Part shown: piece after piece, positions 6,232 through 14,338 of the stretch
Layout of the letters: each line of letters begins with the position of its first letter
Numbering within the stretch: position 1 is the stretch's first letter
DNA from: a virus
Strand: one strand, 5' to 3'
Length of the DNA stretch: 20,670 bases
IMG/VR virus record: IMGVR_UViG_3300036828_000609
Coordinates: 1-20,670 of that record
Translations under genes and position numbers: made by a program
Notes under the pieces: generated by a model
Seen by the model: only the letters and a program-made list of their open reading frames with translations
What the model was told of the DNA's origin: nothing
The model's database searches: none

Positions 6232-7700
6232 CAGTTCGGCACCCGTAGCATACGGTAACCAGCCCCGCCCGAGTCGGCTGCGCCGACCTGGACAAGCTGC
6301 GAAGAACCGCCCAGCCCGCCAATCACGAGGTTCCCGTCTGTCTTCAACTGGCCAACCGCCGAGCGGTAGAGAGTCGTGTCGGGCGCAGTTGCACCACCGA
6401 CGCCCCAACTCAGCTTGCCGTCTGCTTTCCCGATCTTGAATGAATACTGAGCGTCGTGGTCTGTCTTGAAGAACCCCAGCTCGGTCGAAGAGAAAGTCCC
6501 GGCCCACCCGACCGTCTGGTTCCAGAACTGGATGCCGTCTAGATCGTTCTCCGTCCAGAGTGACCAATGACTGGCACCATTCCCGGCGTTGAGGTCGAGC
6601 CATGCGCCAGTATCGCCAGGTGCCCCGCCTTTCGGTGCGGAGATGTAGAAGCTCGGATAGCCGCCGCCGCCGCTGGTGTCGAAACTGTAGACTCCGCCAC
6701 CACCGGAGAGATCGTCAATGTTGATCACGCTAGGAGCCGAGCGGTAGAGGGTTACATCAGCCGCAACCGCACCGCCTGGCCCCCACTTCATCGAACCATC
6801 TACCATGAGTTCGAAGTAATCTTCGGCATCGGCGCCCATCCACGCCGTAAACGCATAACTCGCGTTCGCTGTCGCGCCTCTTCCCGCTACGCCCATGTTG
6901 CCAGCAAAGAAGCCACCGTTAGTCTTTAGTTGATTGACGCCGTTGCGTTGAAGTAGCGTGTCGAGTGCGGCGTTGCCTGGCCCCCACTGCAGCGAGCCAT
7001 TGGTGTCGATAGCGAAGCGCGTCGTCGTGTCGCTGTTGAGCTCGGTCGTGAGCGCAGCTGCGACCGCACTGTGATAGACGCGGACGTTCCCCGCCAGCCC
7101 GAACCCGCCCGGCGTGAAGAGCGAGCCCACGTACCAACGCTGCAAGAACGTATCCGCTGCACCGCCGCCAGCAGGTGACCACTTGATTGCCTGGTTGTTC
7201 AGGAGGTCGAACTCACCCGCAGAGAACTGGTACATATCGGGCGCTCCTGCGCCTCCTGCGAATCGCATCCCCGGAAACGACGCAAGTTGCGTATAGATCA
7301 TCCAGTCGCCATCGCTACCAACTCCCTTGGATGTGAACTCGATTCCTGCGCCACCCGAGGCATCTGGGGACTTCATGAAAATCCAAGGATAGTTGTTTAC
7401 CGAGAGTCCAATCGTGCTGCCGGTAGCTCCGATTGGATAGAGGGAGTTGATGTTGAATGAGTTCGACGTTGAAGGGTCGGACACCATCGTCAGTTCGCCA
7501 GGCTTGGTACGCCAGAGAGCGACATCCGGTGCAGATGCAATCGCTGGCCCCCAGTTGATCCTCGCGGGAGCAAAGATGTTTGAACTGGGATCGATGCCGA
7601 CGTAGCCGCTGGGCATGTCCTTCTCGTCGCGCGTCTGCAGCTTAGTCATATTGACGGCGTTGACCGGAGTCACGCCGTCAACCCATACAGGATCAGCCAT
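6231..7700 (-). CDS. Tail fibre with five WGPGG-type repeats
   Basis: ATG at 7700 follows GAGGT by four bases and gives 489 residues; the GTG three bases earlier is too close to that site. The protein has five degenerate copies of a motif of about 28 residues: a strand ending in Trp, then GPGG or similar, A-D-T/V-x-L-x-R-S, and LKTDGNL. They lie at about residues 48-75, 172-198, 237-262, 304-330 and 429-458; the clearest are MKWGPGGAVAADVTLYRS and LSWGVGGATAPDTTLYRS. Such repeats are typical of phage fibres and minor tail proteins and probably form trimeric beta structure. Between them are Gly/Trp-rich unique parts. The gene lies within the baseplate cluster, so it likely encodes a host-contacting fibre. 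Host receptor unknown. Confidence 0.8.
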   Translation of the reverse strand: MADPVWVDGVTPVNAVNMTKLQTRDEKDMPSGYVGIDPSSNIFAPARINWGPAIASAPDVALWRTKPGELTMVSDPSTSNSFNINSLYPIGATGSTIGLSVNNYPWIFMKSPDASGGAGIEFTSKGVGSDGDWMIYTQLASFPGMRFAGGAGAPDMYQFSAGEFDLLNNQAIKWSPAGGGAADTFLQRWYVGSLFTPGGFGLAGNVRVYHSAVAAALTTELNSDTTTRFAIDTNGSLQWGPGNAALDTLLQRNGVNQLKTNGGFFAGNMGVAGRGATANASYAFTAWMGADAEDYFELMVDGSMKWGPGGAVAADVTLYRSAPSVINIDDLSGGGGVYSFDTSGGGGYPSFYISAPKGGAPGDTGAWLDLNAGNGASHWSLWTENDLDGIQFWNQTVGWAGTFSSTELGFFKTDHDAQYSFKIGKADGKLSWGVGGATAPDTTLYRSAVGQLKTDGNLVIGGLGGSSQLVQVGAADSGGAGYRMLRVPN

Positions 7701-7950
7701 CACTACCTCGATTTGGCGGCGTCGGAGGAACCGAAGCGCCTGGATTCATACCGAGCGTGTCGGCATGACTACCGGATCCGACGCTCAGGCATTCGGCGTT
7801 CCCGAAGATATGCTGCGAAGTCGGCTCGCCGTAGATTTCGTGCGTGACGAACATCCACCCGGTGCGCTCGGACGAGTCGAGGTCTGGATGACCCTGGCAG
7901 TCCGGGTTATCACACACGATGTTCAGGGTAGACGTTTCTTCAATTGTCAT
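7693..7950 (-). CDS. Small Cys-containing protein, 85 aa
   Basis: The 85-residue protein overlaps the OB-fold gene upstream (ATGA, 7947-7950) and the fibre downstream by eight bases. It has a CDNPDCQGH motif at about residues 13-21, a beta-like WMFVTHEIYGE, and one more Cys in NAECLS at about residue 54. The tail is Pro/Gly-rich (GASVPPTPPNRGSDG). Two Cys four residues apart with nearby His and a third Cys suggest a metal site, but no standard finger is complete. A ribosome site AGGAG lies ten bases before the ATG. It sits between spike and fibre genes, so a small baseplate or adaptor part is likely; no function is established. Confidence 0.6.
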   Translation of the reverse strand: MTIEETSTLNIVCDNPDCQGHPDLDSSERTGWMFVTHEIYGEPTSQHIFGNAECLSVGSGSHADTLGMNPGASVPPTPPNRGSDG

Positions 7951-8507
7951 GCGATCACTACTCCTTTCCAGACGCCATTCACGCGCGCCCAGAGTTTGTT
8001 GTTAGTCGAATCTACGACAATCGTACCGTCAGGCGGCGGGCTTGGCCAGTCGCTGTCGTGCGGCATTCCTGCCTTCTCCTTCGCTGCAAGTGTCGCACCA
8101 ACCTGATGCCATGCACTCCCACCGGCGTCGTACTGGTACATATGGCTGTTTCCGTTCGCATCCGCGTCTTCTGCGATCCAGATATCCATATCGACCGGAG
8201 AGACCGGGAACCCATCCGAATACGGACTCGTTGATATCGTCGGATTGCGAACGGCAGGCCACCAGGTGATCACCCATGGCTCGTTCTGATTGTCGAAGAT
8301 GACGAGCACGATATCCTCGACCTGAGGCAGAGACATGTTATCGCGGGATTGCCACCTGACGTTAGGGAAGACGAGATCCGCGTTGATGTCGGGGATCGTT
8401 ATATCGATGAGCGCCGAGAAGTTGAGCGGCTGCCGATGAATGATCCCTTTGTAGATCTGTCCAAGAGCTACGTCAGGCGGACGAATATCTTGGTACATAT
8501 CGCTCAT
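7947..8507 (-). CDS. Baseplate OB-fold (gpV/gp5-type) protein
   Basis: The N-terminal part (about residues 15-85) fits the OB-fold of baseplate spike proteins such as P2 gpV and T4 gp5: YKGIIHRQPLNFSALIDITI, then VRWQSRDNMSLPQVEDIVLV and the strand WVITWWP. Instead of a beta-helix spike, residues about 106-186 carry two small fibre-like motifs (MDIWIAEDADANG..YQYDAGGSAWHQ and PDGTIVVDSTNNKLWARVNG). It would plug the hub at the tail tip. ATG at 8507 overlaps the hub stop (ATGA), and hub followed by spike is the usual order. Length is 186 residues. The OB-fold call is good; the lack of a long spike is an observation, so the piercing tip may be another protein. Confidence 0.7.
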   Translation of the reverse strand: MSDMYQDIRPPDVALGQIYKGIIHRQPLNFSALIDITIPDINADLVFPNVRWQSRDNMSLPQVEDIVLVIFDNQNEPWVITWWPAVRNPTISTSPYSDGFPVSPVDMDIWIAEDADANGNSHMYQYDAGGSAWHQVGATLAAKEKAGMPHDSDWPSPPPDGTIVVDSTNNKLWARVNGVWKGVVIA

Positions 8508-10726
8508 GGCAAGTAGCTCCGCATAGCGATTACCGTCTCAGCGTTGATCGGATACTCGATCACACCTTGCTCCGATCCGCAAGACGCTACCATCCCTCCT
8601 CCGAGGTAAACGGTAACATGTCCGGGGAACGCGAGAGTACCGTGATAGAAGATCAGATCTCCCGGTTGCGGCGAAAGAACGGGAAGGCCATGAGCTACGA
8701 GAGTCCCTGTGTTACCTCCTCCATCGTAGTTCTCATCGTTCGGGTCGGCGCAGCCCGCTTCCTTGTAACAGAGAGTCGCGAACGCCGAACAGTCGAGTGC
8801 AGCATGAGCCTGCTTACTCCAGAGCGTACTCGGGATCGGTCTCGCTGGCCCTGGCCCTGCGCCGCCTTCCTCATGCGGATAGTGATAATGCCAAGTCTTG
8901 TTGACCTCGATAGCTTTATTGGCGACCGCTACAACGGACTTCCGATCTCCGTTGTTCATCCCGGCGATCCCGCCGAACGCCGCCTGGTTGGTACCCGTAT
9001 ATGATCCAGCGGCGGCGGCAGGAGCCGCAGCGGTGTTAGCCCAAGTCGGTAGCGCGTTGCTGCTCTCGGTCGCGGGCTCAGGTAGCTTCGGCTGCGGTTT
9101 TGTCAGAGCGATGTCTGCGTTGTCATCAAAGAGACTACGCGTGAATGTATTGACGAGCCAGCGACCGTCGAGCGGCCCCATGTCTTCCAAGACTACCAGA
9201 GATCCCGGCGGCGCGAGCCATAGCCCGACCTGACACGGTAGGTCTACAGTAGCTCCCTGCCTGCCAACGTCGTAGTCGAATCCGATCCCCATGATGCCGG
9301 GGGTCTGTTCGTTGACAGTCGCTATCGGCTGAGTTTTGAAGAGATCGTCGTCGTCAAGAAAGTAGAAGACGCCACCTATGAAGAATGCGCGCCAGCCGAC
9401 TTCACCCGCGAGCCGCTGGATACAAGTCCAGTTATCTTCGCGCTTCCACCATCCCTTGTTGCGGGTCGGCGGTATGCCGCGATAGTAGTAGTACGATCCA
9501 TCAGCGCCAGGACTCGTAGAAGTGAAGCCCATCGCATTGGCGGCAGCTGCGCTCCCTTCGGTCGTTGAGTCAGACGTACCGGCTGTCCCGCCGGTCGGAG
9601 CGTTGCCCTCGTCTCCTGGCGGGATTCCGAACGCACTGACGATCCGCTCCGCTTCCCAACGCCATTGTCCGTAGAGAGTAGGGTGACCTGAGTTCTGAAC
9701 CGTCTGGCAGAGATCGTTGAAGCTAAGACCAGGCTGGCTCGCGTCGTCTTTGATGCACCGCTCCAGGAACATCCTGGCTGAAGTAGCCGGATCAGTACGG
9801 TCGGCGTAGCTGCCCCAGTATTGATCAATCTGCTGGAAGAGACCGGCGCTGGTACCATCGCCACCTGCAAGGTTCTGCAAGACGCTTTCCTGGATCGCAG
9901 TCATGATAGCGCAGACCATGACCTTCCGGCGCGCGTTCATATTCGAAGCGACTGTCAGGATCGTGTTCGCATTCGCGATCTGAGATTTCGTAGCTCGGAC
10001 GTTCTTGACCATAAGAGCTTGAGTCGTCGTCACGGTGTAGGTGTTAGCGGTCGCTCCCTTGCCGGGGCCAATCGAAGGGTGAGCAGTTTTATACTTGTTG
10101 AAGTCAGACGGGATACCGCCCGATGACGCAACCGAGGTAGGAGTGTAGGAGGTTGCCACATCGGTCTGTTTCGCGATCCTCTGAATCTGATGAAGATGCG
10201 GGATCACTACCGGGATGTCCACTTCTTTGACTTCGCGAATCAGGTTGAGGATGAACTCAGCGCGCGTCACCTTGTCCCGGCTCGCCCACTTGACCCACTT
10301 CTTCGCGTTCTCAATCGTATAGTTGGTCGTGTCTGGCTTCGGGTAGGAGCGCAGCAGAGAGATCTCGCGCTGCTCAAATGTCAGCTTCAGTTCGTCGTCA
10401 CTTGCGTTCTTGGAACAAGAGACGAGACGGAACCACAAGCCGTCGATCTGAATATCGAGCTTCGCGTTGATAGCCCAAGACCGTAGGATCGCTCGGTCGT
10501 AATCGTTGAGCGAAACATCGACTGTGCTCGAACCGTCGATCCCTCGATTGACCTGAACATCGATCACTCGATCTGTTGTATCGAAGAGGATCTGACTTTT
10601 GAGGTAAACGAGTAGTTTCCCAAGGTCGAGATCCTTCCCCATCATCTCGCGCTGGATCTGATTCGGGTCGAGCTTCGATAGCTCCAGCTTCTTGACGGCG
10701 GTAACAGCTTTAGACGTAGGTGCCAC
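8504..10726 (-). CDS. Baseplate hub fused to lytic transglycosylase and NlpC/P60 domains
   Basis: The 740-residue protein starts with GTG at 10726, overlapping the previous TAG by one base. Residues about 30-185 look like the first domain of a gp27/gpD-type hub. Residues about 250-370 fit a soluble lytic transglycosylase: IMTAIQES with the likely catalytic Glu280, then GTSAGLFQQIDQYWGSY and a C-terminal helical part ending RIVSAFG. Hub-like sequence resumes at about 405-545 (WTCIQRLAGEVGWRAFF, FLDDDDLF, GRWLVNTFTRSLF). Ala/Pro-rich linkers follow, then an NlpC/P60 peptidase at about 590-740 with LDCSAFATLCYKEAG (Cys646), GDLIFYHG and PGHVTVYLGGG (His703). The protein could cut both glycan strands and peptide stems at injection. 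The third catalytic residue is unclear. Confidence 0.85.
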   Translation of the reverse strand: MAPTSKAVTAVKKLELSKLDPNQIQREMMGKDLDLGKLLVYLKSQILFDTTDRVIDVQVNRGIDGSSTVDVSLNDYDRAILRSWAINAKLDIQIDGLWFRLVSCSKNASDDELKLTFEQREISLLRSYPKPDTTNYTIENAKKWVKWASRDKVTRAEFILNLIREVKEVDIPVVIPHLHQIQRIAKQTDVATSYTPTSVASSGGIPSDFNKYKTAHPSIGPGKGATANTYTVTTTQALMVKNVRATKSQIANANTILTVASNMNARRKVMVCAIMTAIQESVLQNLAGGDGTSAGLFQQIDQYWGSYADRTDPATSARMFLERCIKDDASQPGLSFNDLCQTVQNSGHPTLYGQWRWEAERIVSAFGIPPGDEGNAPTGGTAGTSDSTTEGSAAAANAMGFTSTSPGADGSYYYYRGIPPTRNKGWWKREDNWTCIQRLAGEVGWRAFFIGGVFYFLDDDDLFKTQPIATVNEQTPGIMGIGFDYDVGRQGATVDLPCQVGLWLAPPGSLVVLEDMGPLDGRWLVNTFTRSLFDDNADIALTKPQPKLPEPATESSNALPTWANTAAAPAAAAGSYTGTNQAAFGGIAGMNNGDRKSVVAVANKAIEVNKTWHYHYPHEEGGAGPGPARPIPSTLWSKQAHAALDCSAFATLCYKEAGCADPNDENYDGGGNTGTLVAHGLPVLSPQPGDLIFYHGTLAFPGHVTVYLGGGMVASCGSEQGVIEYPINAETVIAMRSYLP

Positions 10727-11382
10727 TACGGGATCCTCACCTTCGTCTTAGGCTTGATGTTGTTCGGGTCACGGATACTCGGATTGGCTTTAGCGATATC
10801 CTTCCACCGACTCGGGTTTCCGTACATTGCTTGAGAGATGCTCTTCAATGTATCGCCCTTCTGGGTGAGGTACTGGTTCGGCAGAGAGTTGGTGATTGTG
10901 ATCTGTAGACGTTGCTCTTCCTGATACTGCATCAGATGAACGGTAGCGTCCTGACGCAGACGGTAGAACTCGCCATGACGCTCGGCGTTCTTGCCGGCGT
11001 CAGCCCAGTAGACGTTTGTGCCCCAGTCAATGCTGAGGATGATCCAGGTCGCGCCGTTGACAGGTAGCGCCCCATCGATCTTGATAGTAGGCGGCGGGCT
11101 GAAGTCGTACCCTCTGGCCATCTCCTGCATGACTCGGATAGGGTGCTCAACGCTGACACCGTACCTCCAACCATCGAAGAGGATCGGGACATCCATAGAG
11201 TACGGATCGCGGCCAGTCCACTGCGTGAGGCTCGTCCGGCGCGGGCGCTGCACAGTACTCCAACCACCCTCGCCGCCGACGATGCTAGCGGGATTGTCAC
11301 CGCGCAGGACTTTGACCGTCTGTCCTTTGCTTGACTTGAAGGTATAGAAGTACCTATCAGGAACTCTTGTAGGTAGATTCAC
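10726..11382 (-). CDS. LysM-containing baseplate/tail protein (gp53-like)
   Basis: The 218-residue protein starts with GTG at 11382, within GTGA that also ends the tape measure gene. The last about 48 residues are a LysM domain: YLTQKGDTLKSISQAMYG, then WKDIAKANPSIRDPNNI and KTKVRIP. LysM binds GlcNAc-containing polymers, but in baseplate proteins such as T4 gp53 and Mu or P2-like relatives it also serves as an assembly module. The first 160 residues are beta-rich (WTGRDPYSMDVPILFDGW) and have no motif I know. A LysM protein between tape measure and hub is the usual order in many myoviruses, so a structural baseplate role is more likely than a lytic one. Confidence 0.8.
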   Translation of the reverse strand: MNLPTRVPDRYFYTFKSSKGQTVKVLRGDNPASIVGGEGGWSTVQRPRRTSLTQWTGRDPYSMDVPILFDGWRYGVSVEHPIRVMQEMARGYDFSPPPTIKIDGALPVNGATWIILSIDWGTNVYWADAGKNAERHGEFYRLRQDATVHLMQYQEEQRLQITITNSLPNQYLTQKGDTLKSISQAMYGNPSRWKDIAKANPSIRDPNNIKPKTKVRIP

Positions 11383-13577
11383 TTTCTCGCCACCGCCTTC
11401 TGTCGGTGCTTCGCGCTGTTAGCAGCGATCTCTTTCCCGTCGAGATGGACATGGTTATGAACTTCGATATGTACCGGCCCAGCTCCGGCAAGAGCCGTTC
11501 TGAATGGATTGATCTGAGCCTGCGGAGTCTTGATCGCGCCGCCGCCTGATACGTCCGCCCTCCCGATCCCAGGCTGATTCCAGACAGCAGATGCAGCATG
11601 ACCTACTGCTCCTGCTGCTCCCTTGATCGCTCCGACGATCCAGGTAGCTCCGGGGATCTTCTTCCACAAGCCGAGCAACTCCTTGATCTTCGCGATGGCC
11701 TTGTCAGCCCATCTGATCATCGGCTGGAACCATCCAGTGATCGCTCGTACCATATCATTGATATCTTTCCATGCAGATATGAACGGCCCGGTCACCATGA
11801 CGTTCCAGACATCAGATAGCCAACGGAAGAGAGGTTTGAGTACATTGTTCCACATATCCGTTAGTAGCTTACTGAGCGAGTGCCAGTGATCATACAAGAC
11901 CCTAGCAGTCACCAGGATAGCCGCGAGCCATGGAGCGATGAACAGAAGGATCGCTGCGACGAGCTTCCAGTGTTCCCAGATGAACTTGAACGTCGTATTC
12001 ACGAGGTTGTGGAACCACTTCCACTTGAAGTAGAGGATCACGAGACCGGCGATGAGGAGAACGACAGCTGTGATGATCCAGGCGATTGGATCAATCTCGA
12101 AGGCTATCAGTTCACCAGCAGCAGCAGCCTTGTACGCATTCACAAGTCTCCTCAAACCTTTTTCGAGAAATGTGAGGGCACGGAACTGACCGTTGGCAGC
12201 CTTCGCAGCCTTACCGTTAGCAACCGCCCAGAGTGTAGTCCACCAGGTAGAGAGTTTTGTCCAGATGGCTGTCTGTTTTATCCACGTGAGCAACTTCATC
12301 GTAGCAAGTTTATTCCTATTCTTCCACAATGTCGAATACGCCTCGGCAACTCCGTCCGCCCAAGCGAGTGTTTTCTCGGTCGCCCAGAGACTAATCAGGA
12401 TCGTCAGAACTGGAACCATCAACCAAGACTGCTTCGTTAGTTCCTTGAGAATCCACAATAGTGGACTGAGTGCGGAGAAAACACCGTTCACGATGACCGC
12501 CATCACAAACAAAGTCGGAAGCAGATCGTCCTTGATGATGACCCACAGATCCTTGACGACCTTTATGATGTTCTGTATGAGCGTGATAAATGGTTTCGCC
12601 CAAGGCCAGCTCGTTTGGACGACTCCGAACACCTGAGCGAGACTGATTCTCCCCTTTTGGCGGATGATGATCTTACTAATCCCGTCGAACATGTCGTTGA
12701 TATTCTGAAGGATGCCACGCTTCCCGGTGACGCCAGCGAATCCTCCGAATGTCAGTGCTCCCATCGTCTGAGAGATGTTGTCCTTGAGGGTGGTTAGCTC
12801 ACCCTGTAGAGACTGCGCCTGGCGTTTCGCTGCATTCATGTACGCGGGCGTCGTCTCTATGTATTTGTTGATCGCGGCAAGAACGGATGAAGCCGGGATA
12901 CCGAGCTTCGAGATATTGTGAAGCTGAGCACCGCTGATCCCCATCTCCTTCGACAAAGCAGCGAAGATCGGGATACCGTCACGAGCGAGCTGGTTCACCG
13001 TGAACCCGGTCAGCCGTCCCTGGTACGCCATATGCTGGAGAGCGACCGAGACGCGGTTCAAGTTCGATGGACTTGTTCGGCCGGTCGCAGCCAGAGCATC
13101 GACCATCGATTGCAACGTCGTGTTCACGGTGGCAGCCGAGATCCCGAGCGGCTGCATCGCCAGGTACATCGAGCGGAATGCCACCGTCATATCTTGGAAC
13201 CGGAACGGACTGTACTTGGAGATATTGAACAGCTTCTCCAGTTCTCCGCGAACAGCTCCGATGTTACTCATGACCGGCTTCAGAGCTATAGTCGCACTCT
13301 GCATAGTCTGGTTGAAGCTGACACCCCACTTGAGGGCTTCGACTCCCGCTCCGGCTAGAGCGATAGTTGAAAAGTAAGCCATGCGGCGCATCATGTAGAT
13401 GCCCTGAGTCATCAGGGCTGAACGCTTGGAGGCTTTTTCAACGGTTGCGCCGTACTCTGTGACCCTCTCGTTCAGACCAGTTACTGCATCCTTGGTAGCT
13501 GTGATCCCGGCGATAGCTGTACGCGCGCCGGTGAGAGTGATCCGAAGAGTAGCCGATGACATACCGCCGAGTGCCAT
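11379..13577 (-). CDS. Tail tape measure protein
   Basis: The 732-residue protein follows the chaperone directly: ATG at 13577 abuts the frameshift-frame TAG, with GGAGG 11 bases before. The N-terminal about 280 residues are helical and match tape measure proteins (AGAGVEALKWGVSFNQTMQSA, then LFNISKYSPFRFQDM and ARDGIPIFAALSKEMG). Hydrophobic stretches at about 351-398, 497-516 and 535-557 could be membrane-active at DNA entry. The C-terminus ends in VHIEVHNHVHLDGKEIA, a motif often found at tape measure ends. It sets tail length: at about 1.5 Å per residue, 732 residues would give a tail of roughly 110 nm, an estimate by rule of thumb. No muramidase or peptidase domain is seen here; these are in the hub. 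Confidence 0.9.
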   Translation of the reverse strand: MALGGMSSATLRITLTGARTAIAGITATKDAVTGLNERVTEYGATVEKASKRSALMTQGIYMMRRMAYFSTIALAGAGVEALKWGVSFNQTMQSATIALKPVMSNIGAVRGELEKLFNISKYSPFRFQDMTVAFRSMYLAMQPLGISAATVNTTLQSMVDALAATGRTSPSNLNRVSVALQHMAYQGRLTGFTVNQLARDGIPIFAALSKEMGISGAQLHNISKLGIPASSVLAAINKYIETTPAYMNAAKRQAQSLQGELTTLKDNISQTMGALTFGGFAGVTGKRGILQNINDMFDGISKIIIRQKGRISLAQVFGVVQTSWPWAKPFITLIQNIIKVVKDLWVIIKDDLLPTLFVMAVIVNGVFSALSPLLWILKELTKQSWLMVPVLTILISLWATEKTLAWADGVAEAYSTLWKNRNKLATMKLLTWIKQTAIWTKLSTWWTTLWAVANGKAAKAANGQFRALTFLEKGLRRLVNAYKAAAAGELIAFEIDPIAWIITAVVLLIAGLVILYFKWKWFHNLVNTTFKFIWEHWKLVAAILLFIAPWLAAILVTARVLYDHWHSLSKLLTDMWNNVLKPLFRWLSDVWNVMVTGPFISAWKDINDMVRAITGWFQPMIRWADKAIAKIKELLGLWKKIPGATWIVGAIKGAAGAVGHAASAVWNQPGIGRADVSGGGAIKTPQAQINPFRTALAGAGPVHIEVHNHVHLDGKEIAANSAKHRQKAVARK

Positions 13578-13787
13578 CTACTTCATTGCCTCCGCGAGCT
13601 TACTGATGATCTTGTTGGATAGATCATCGTTGAGATCGAGGTACAGCCTCTGGACTTCGGCCGCAATGGCTGACATTTGCGACCGTTTCTCTGGATCATC
13701 CGTCCCCAAGAACATCCACGGATTTTGTCCGGAGAAAGCGATCTGGGCTGCGGCCTTGATTTCATCCGGGACACCTACAGGACTTCC
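13578..13787 (-). CDS. Frameshift-only extension of the tail assembly chaperone
   Basis: In the -1 frame relative to the chaperone, an open frame without an early start codon runs to TAG at 13578-13580, immediately before the tape measure ATG. From the slip site it adds 69 residues, beginning GSPVGVPDEIKAAAQIAFSG and including NPWMFLGTDDPEKRSQM, AAEVQRLYLDLNDDL and NKIISKLAEAMK. This looks like a real helical protein. It is open only back to a TGA at 13800-13802, so the ribosome must enter it between 13799 and 13777. The GGGGGAA run lies in that gap. By analogy with lambda G/GT, the fused product (about 253 residues) should be a minor form that recruits tape measure and tube. I recognise the arrangement, not a sequence family. 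Confidence 0.8.
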   Translation of the reverse strand, partial: GSPVGVPDEIKAAAQIAFSGQNPWMFLGTDDPEKRSQMSAIAAEVQRLYLDLNDDLSNKIISKLAEAMK

Positions 13788-14338
13788 CCCAAGAACTCCT
13801 CATCGACTTTGACGCCGGTGTTGTTCATCCAGCGGTTGAGGAGAACTCCGTACTGTCCGACCATGAACTCGTTTCCGCCGAACACCCAGTACAGGGCCAT
13901 ACGCGAGTTGTCGTTGTCTCCGTTCGGAGTCCAGCCGAGGTAGCTCGCCATCATCCCCCATGTCATGACAGGGATGTCGTTGTTCCGGTCGTCGAGGATC
14001 TGAAGCTCTTGTTCCTCGCCTTCCTTGACGTAGAACCCGCTGGTCGAGTTGATGATCATGTCGATCATGATGCGCATATTGCGCTCGCCGCGATCCTTGG
14101 TCTCATTCATGATCTTCCGACCGATCCGCTCGACTTCGGGACGATCCATGAGTCGGTGTTTCACATGCACTCCGTATTCCTCGTATCCTGTCAACGGCAG
14201 AAGAACGTCGTGAGTATCTGCGATCTCGGTGCGACGGATACGGAGTTGCTCAGCGAGGGTTTGCGGGCCTTTGATCTCGTCGCTCGTGATCTCATGGGTG
14301 AGCGGCGCGGTCATGGCCTCGTCTTCGATATTTGTCAT
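13775..14338 (-). CDS. Tail assembly chaperone, short form
   Basis: ATG at 14338 lies five bases after AAGGA and overlaps the stop of the 37-aa gene (TGATG), giving 187 residues; a GTG three bases upstream is less well placed. The protein is acidic and helical, with ETKDRGERNMRIMIDMI and a C-terminal region containing YWVFGGNEFMVGQYGVLLNR. Its place between tail tube and tape measure and its -1 frameshift identify it as the tail assembly chaperone, whose products are needed for assembly but absent from the virion. It ends in EFLGEVL with TAG at 13775-13777. Its family cannot be named from sequence alone; chaperones of this type vary widely. Confidence 0.85.
   Translation of the reverse strand: MTNIEDEAMTAPLTHEITSDEIKGPQTLAEQLRIRRTEIADTHDVLLPLTGYEEYGVHVKHRLMDRPEVERIGRKIMNETKDRGERNMRIMIDMIINSTSGFYVKEGEEQELQILDDRNNDIPVMTWGMMASYLGWTPNGDNDNSRMALYWVFGGNEFMVGQYGVLLNRWMNNTGVKVDEEFLGEVL
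13784..13790 (-). other. Programmed -1 frameshift site GGGGGAA
   Basis: On the minus strand the 0-frame reads TTC TTG GGG GAA GTC CTG TAG. The five-G run 13790-13786 followed by AA lets the Gly tRNA on GGG move back one base to GGG, after which GGA AGT CCT follows. The stop in the 0 frame is three codons on. Slips at such runs between tail tube and tape measure genes are conserved across tailed phages. Slip efficiency and any stimulatory structure downstream were not assessed. Confidence 0.75.

Noticed and set aside
6029-6439. Plus-strand open frame of 136 residues over the gp25/fibre junction
   Set aside because: Low-complexity Ser/Arg/Pro composition, antisense to three coupled genes with good starts and overlaps.
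13583-13774. Minus-strand frame of 63 residues after the chaperone
   Set aside because: It is rich in Arg and Ser, lacks a protein-like pattern and lies in a different frame from the -1 extension, which covers the same stretch, begins at a slip site and ends exactly at the tape measure start.
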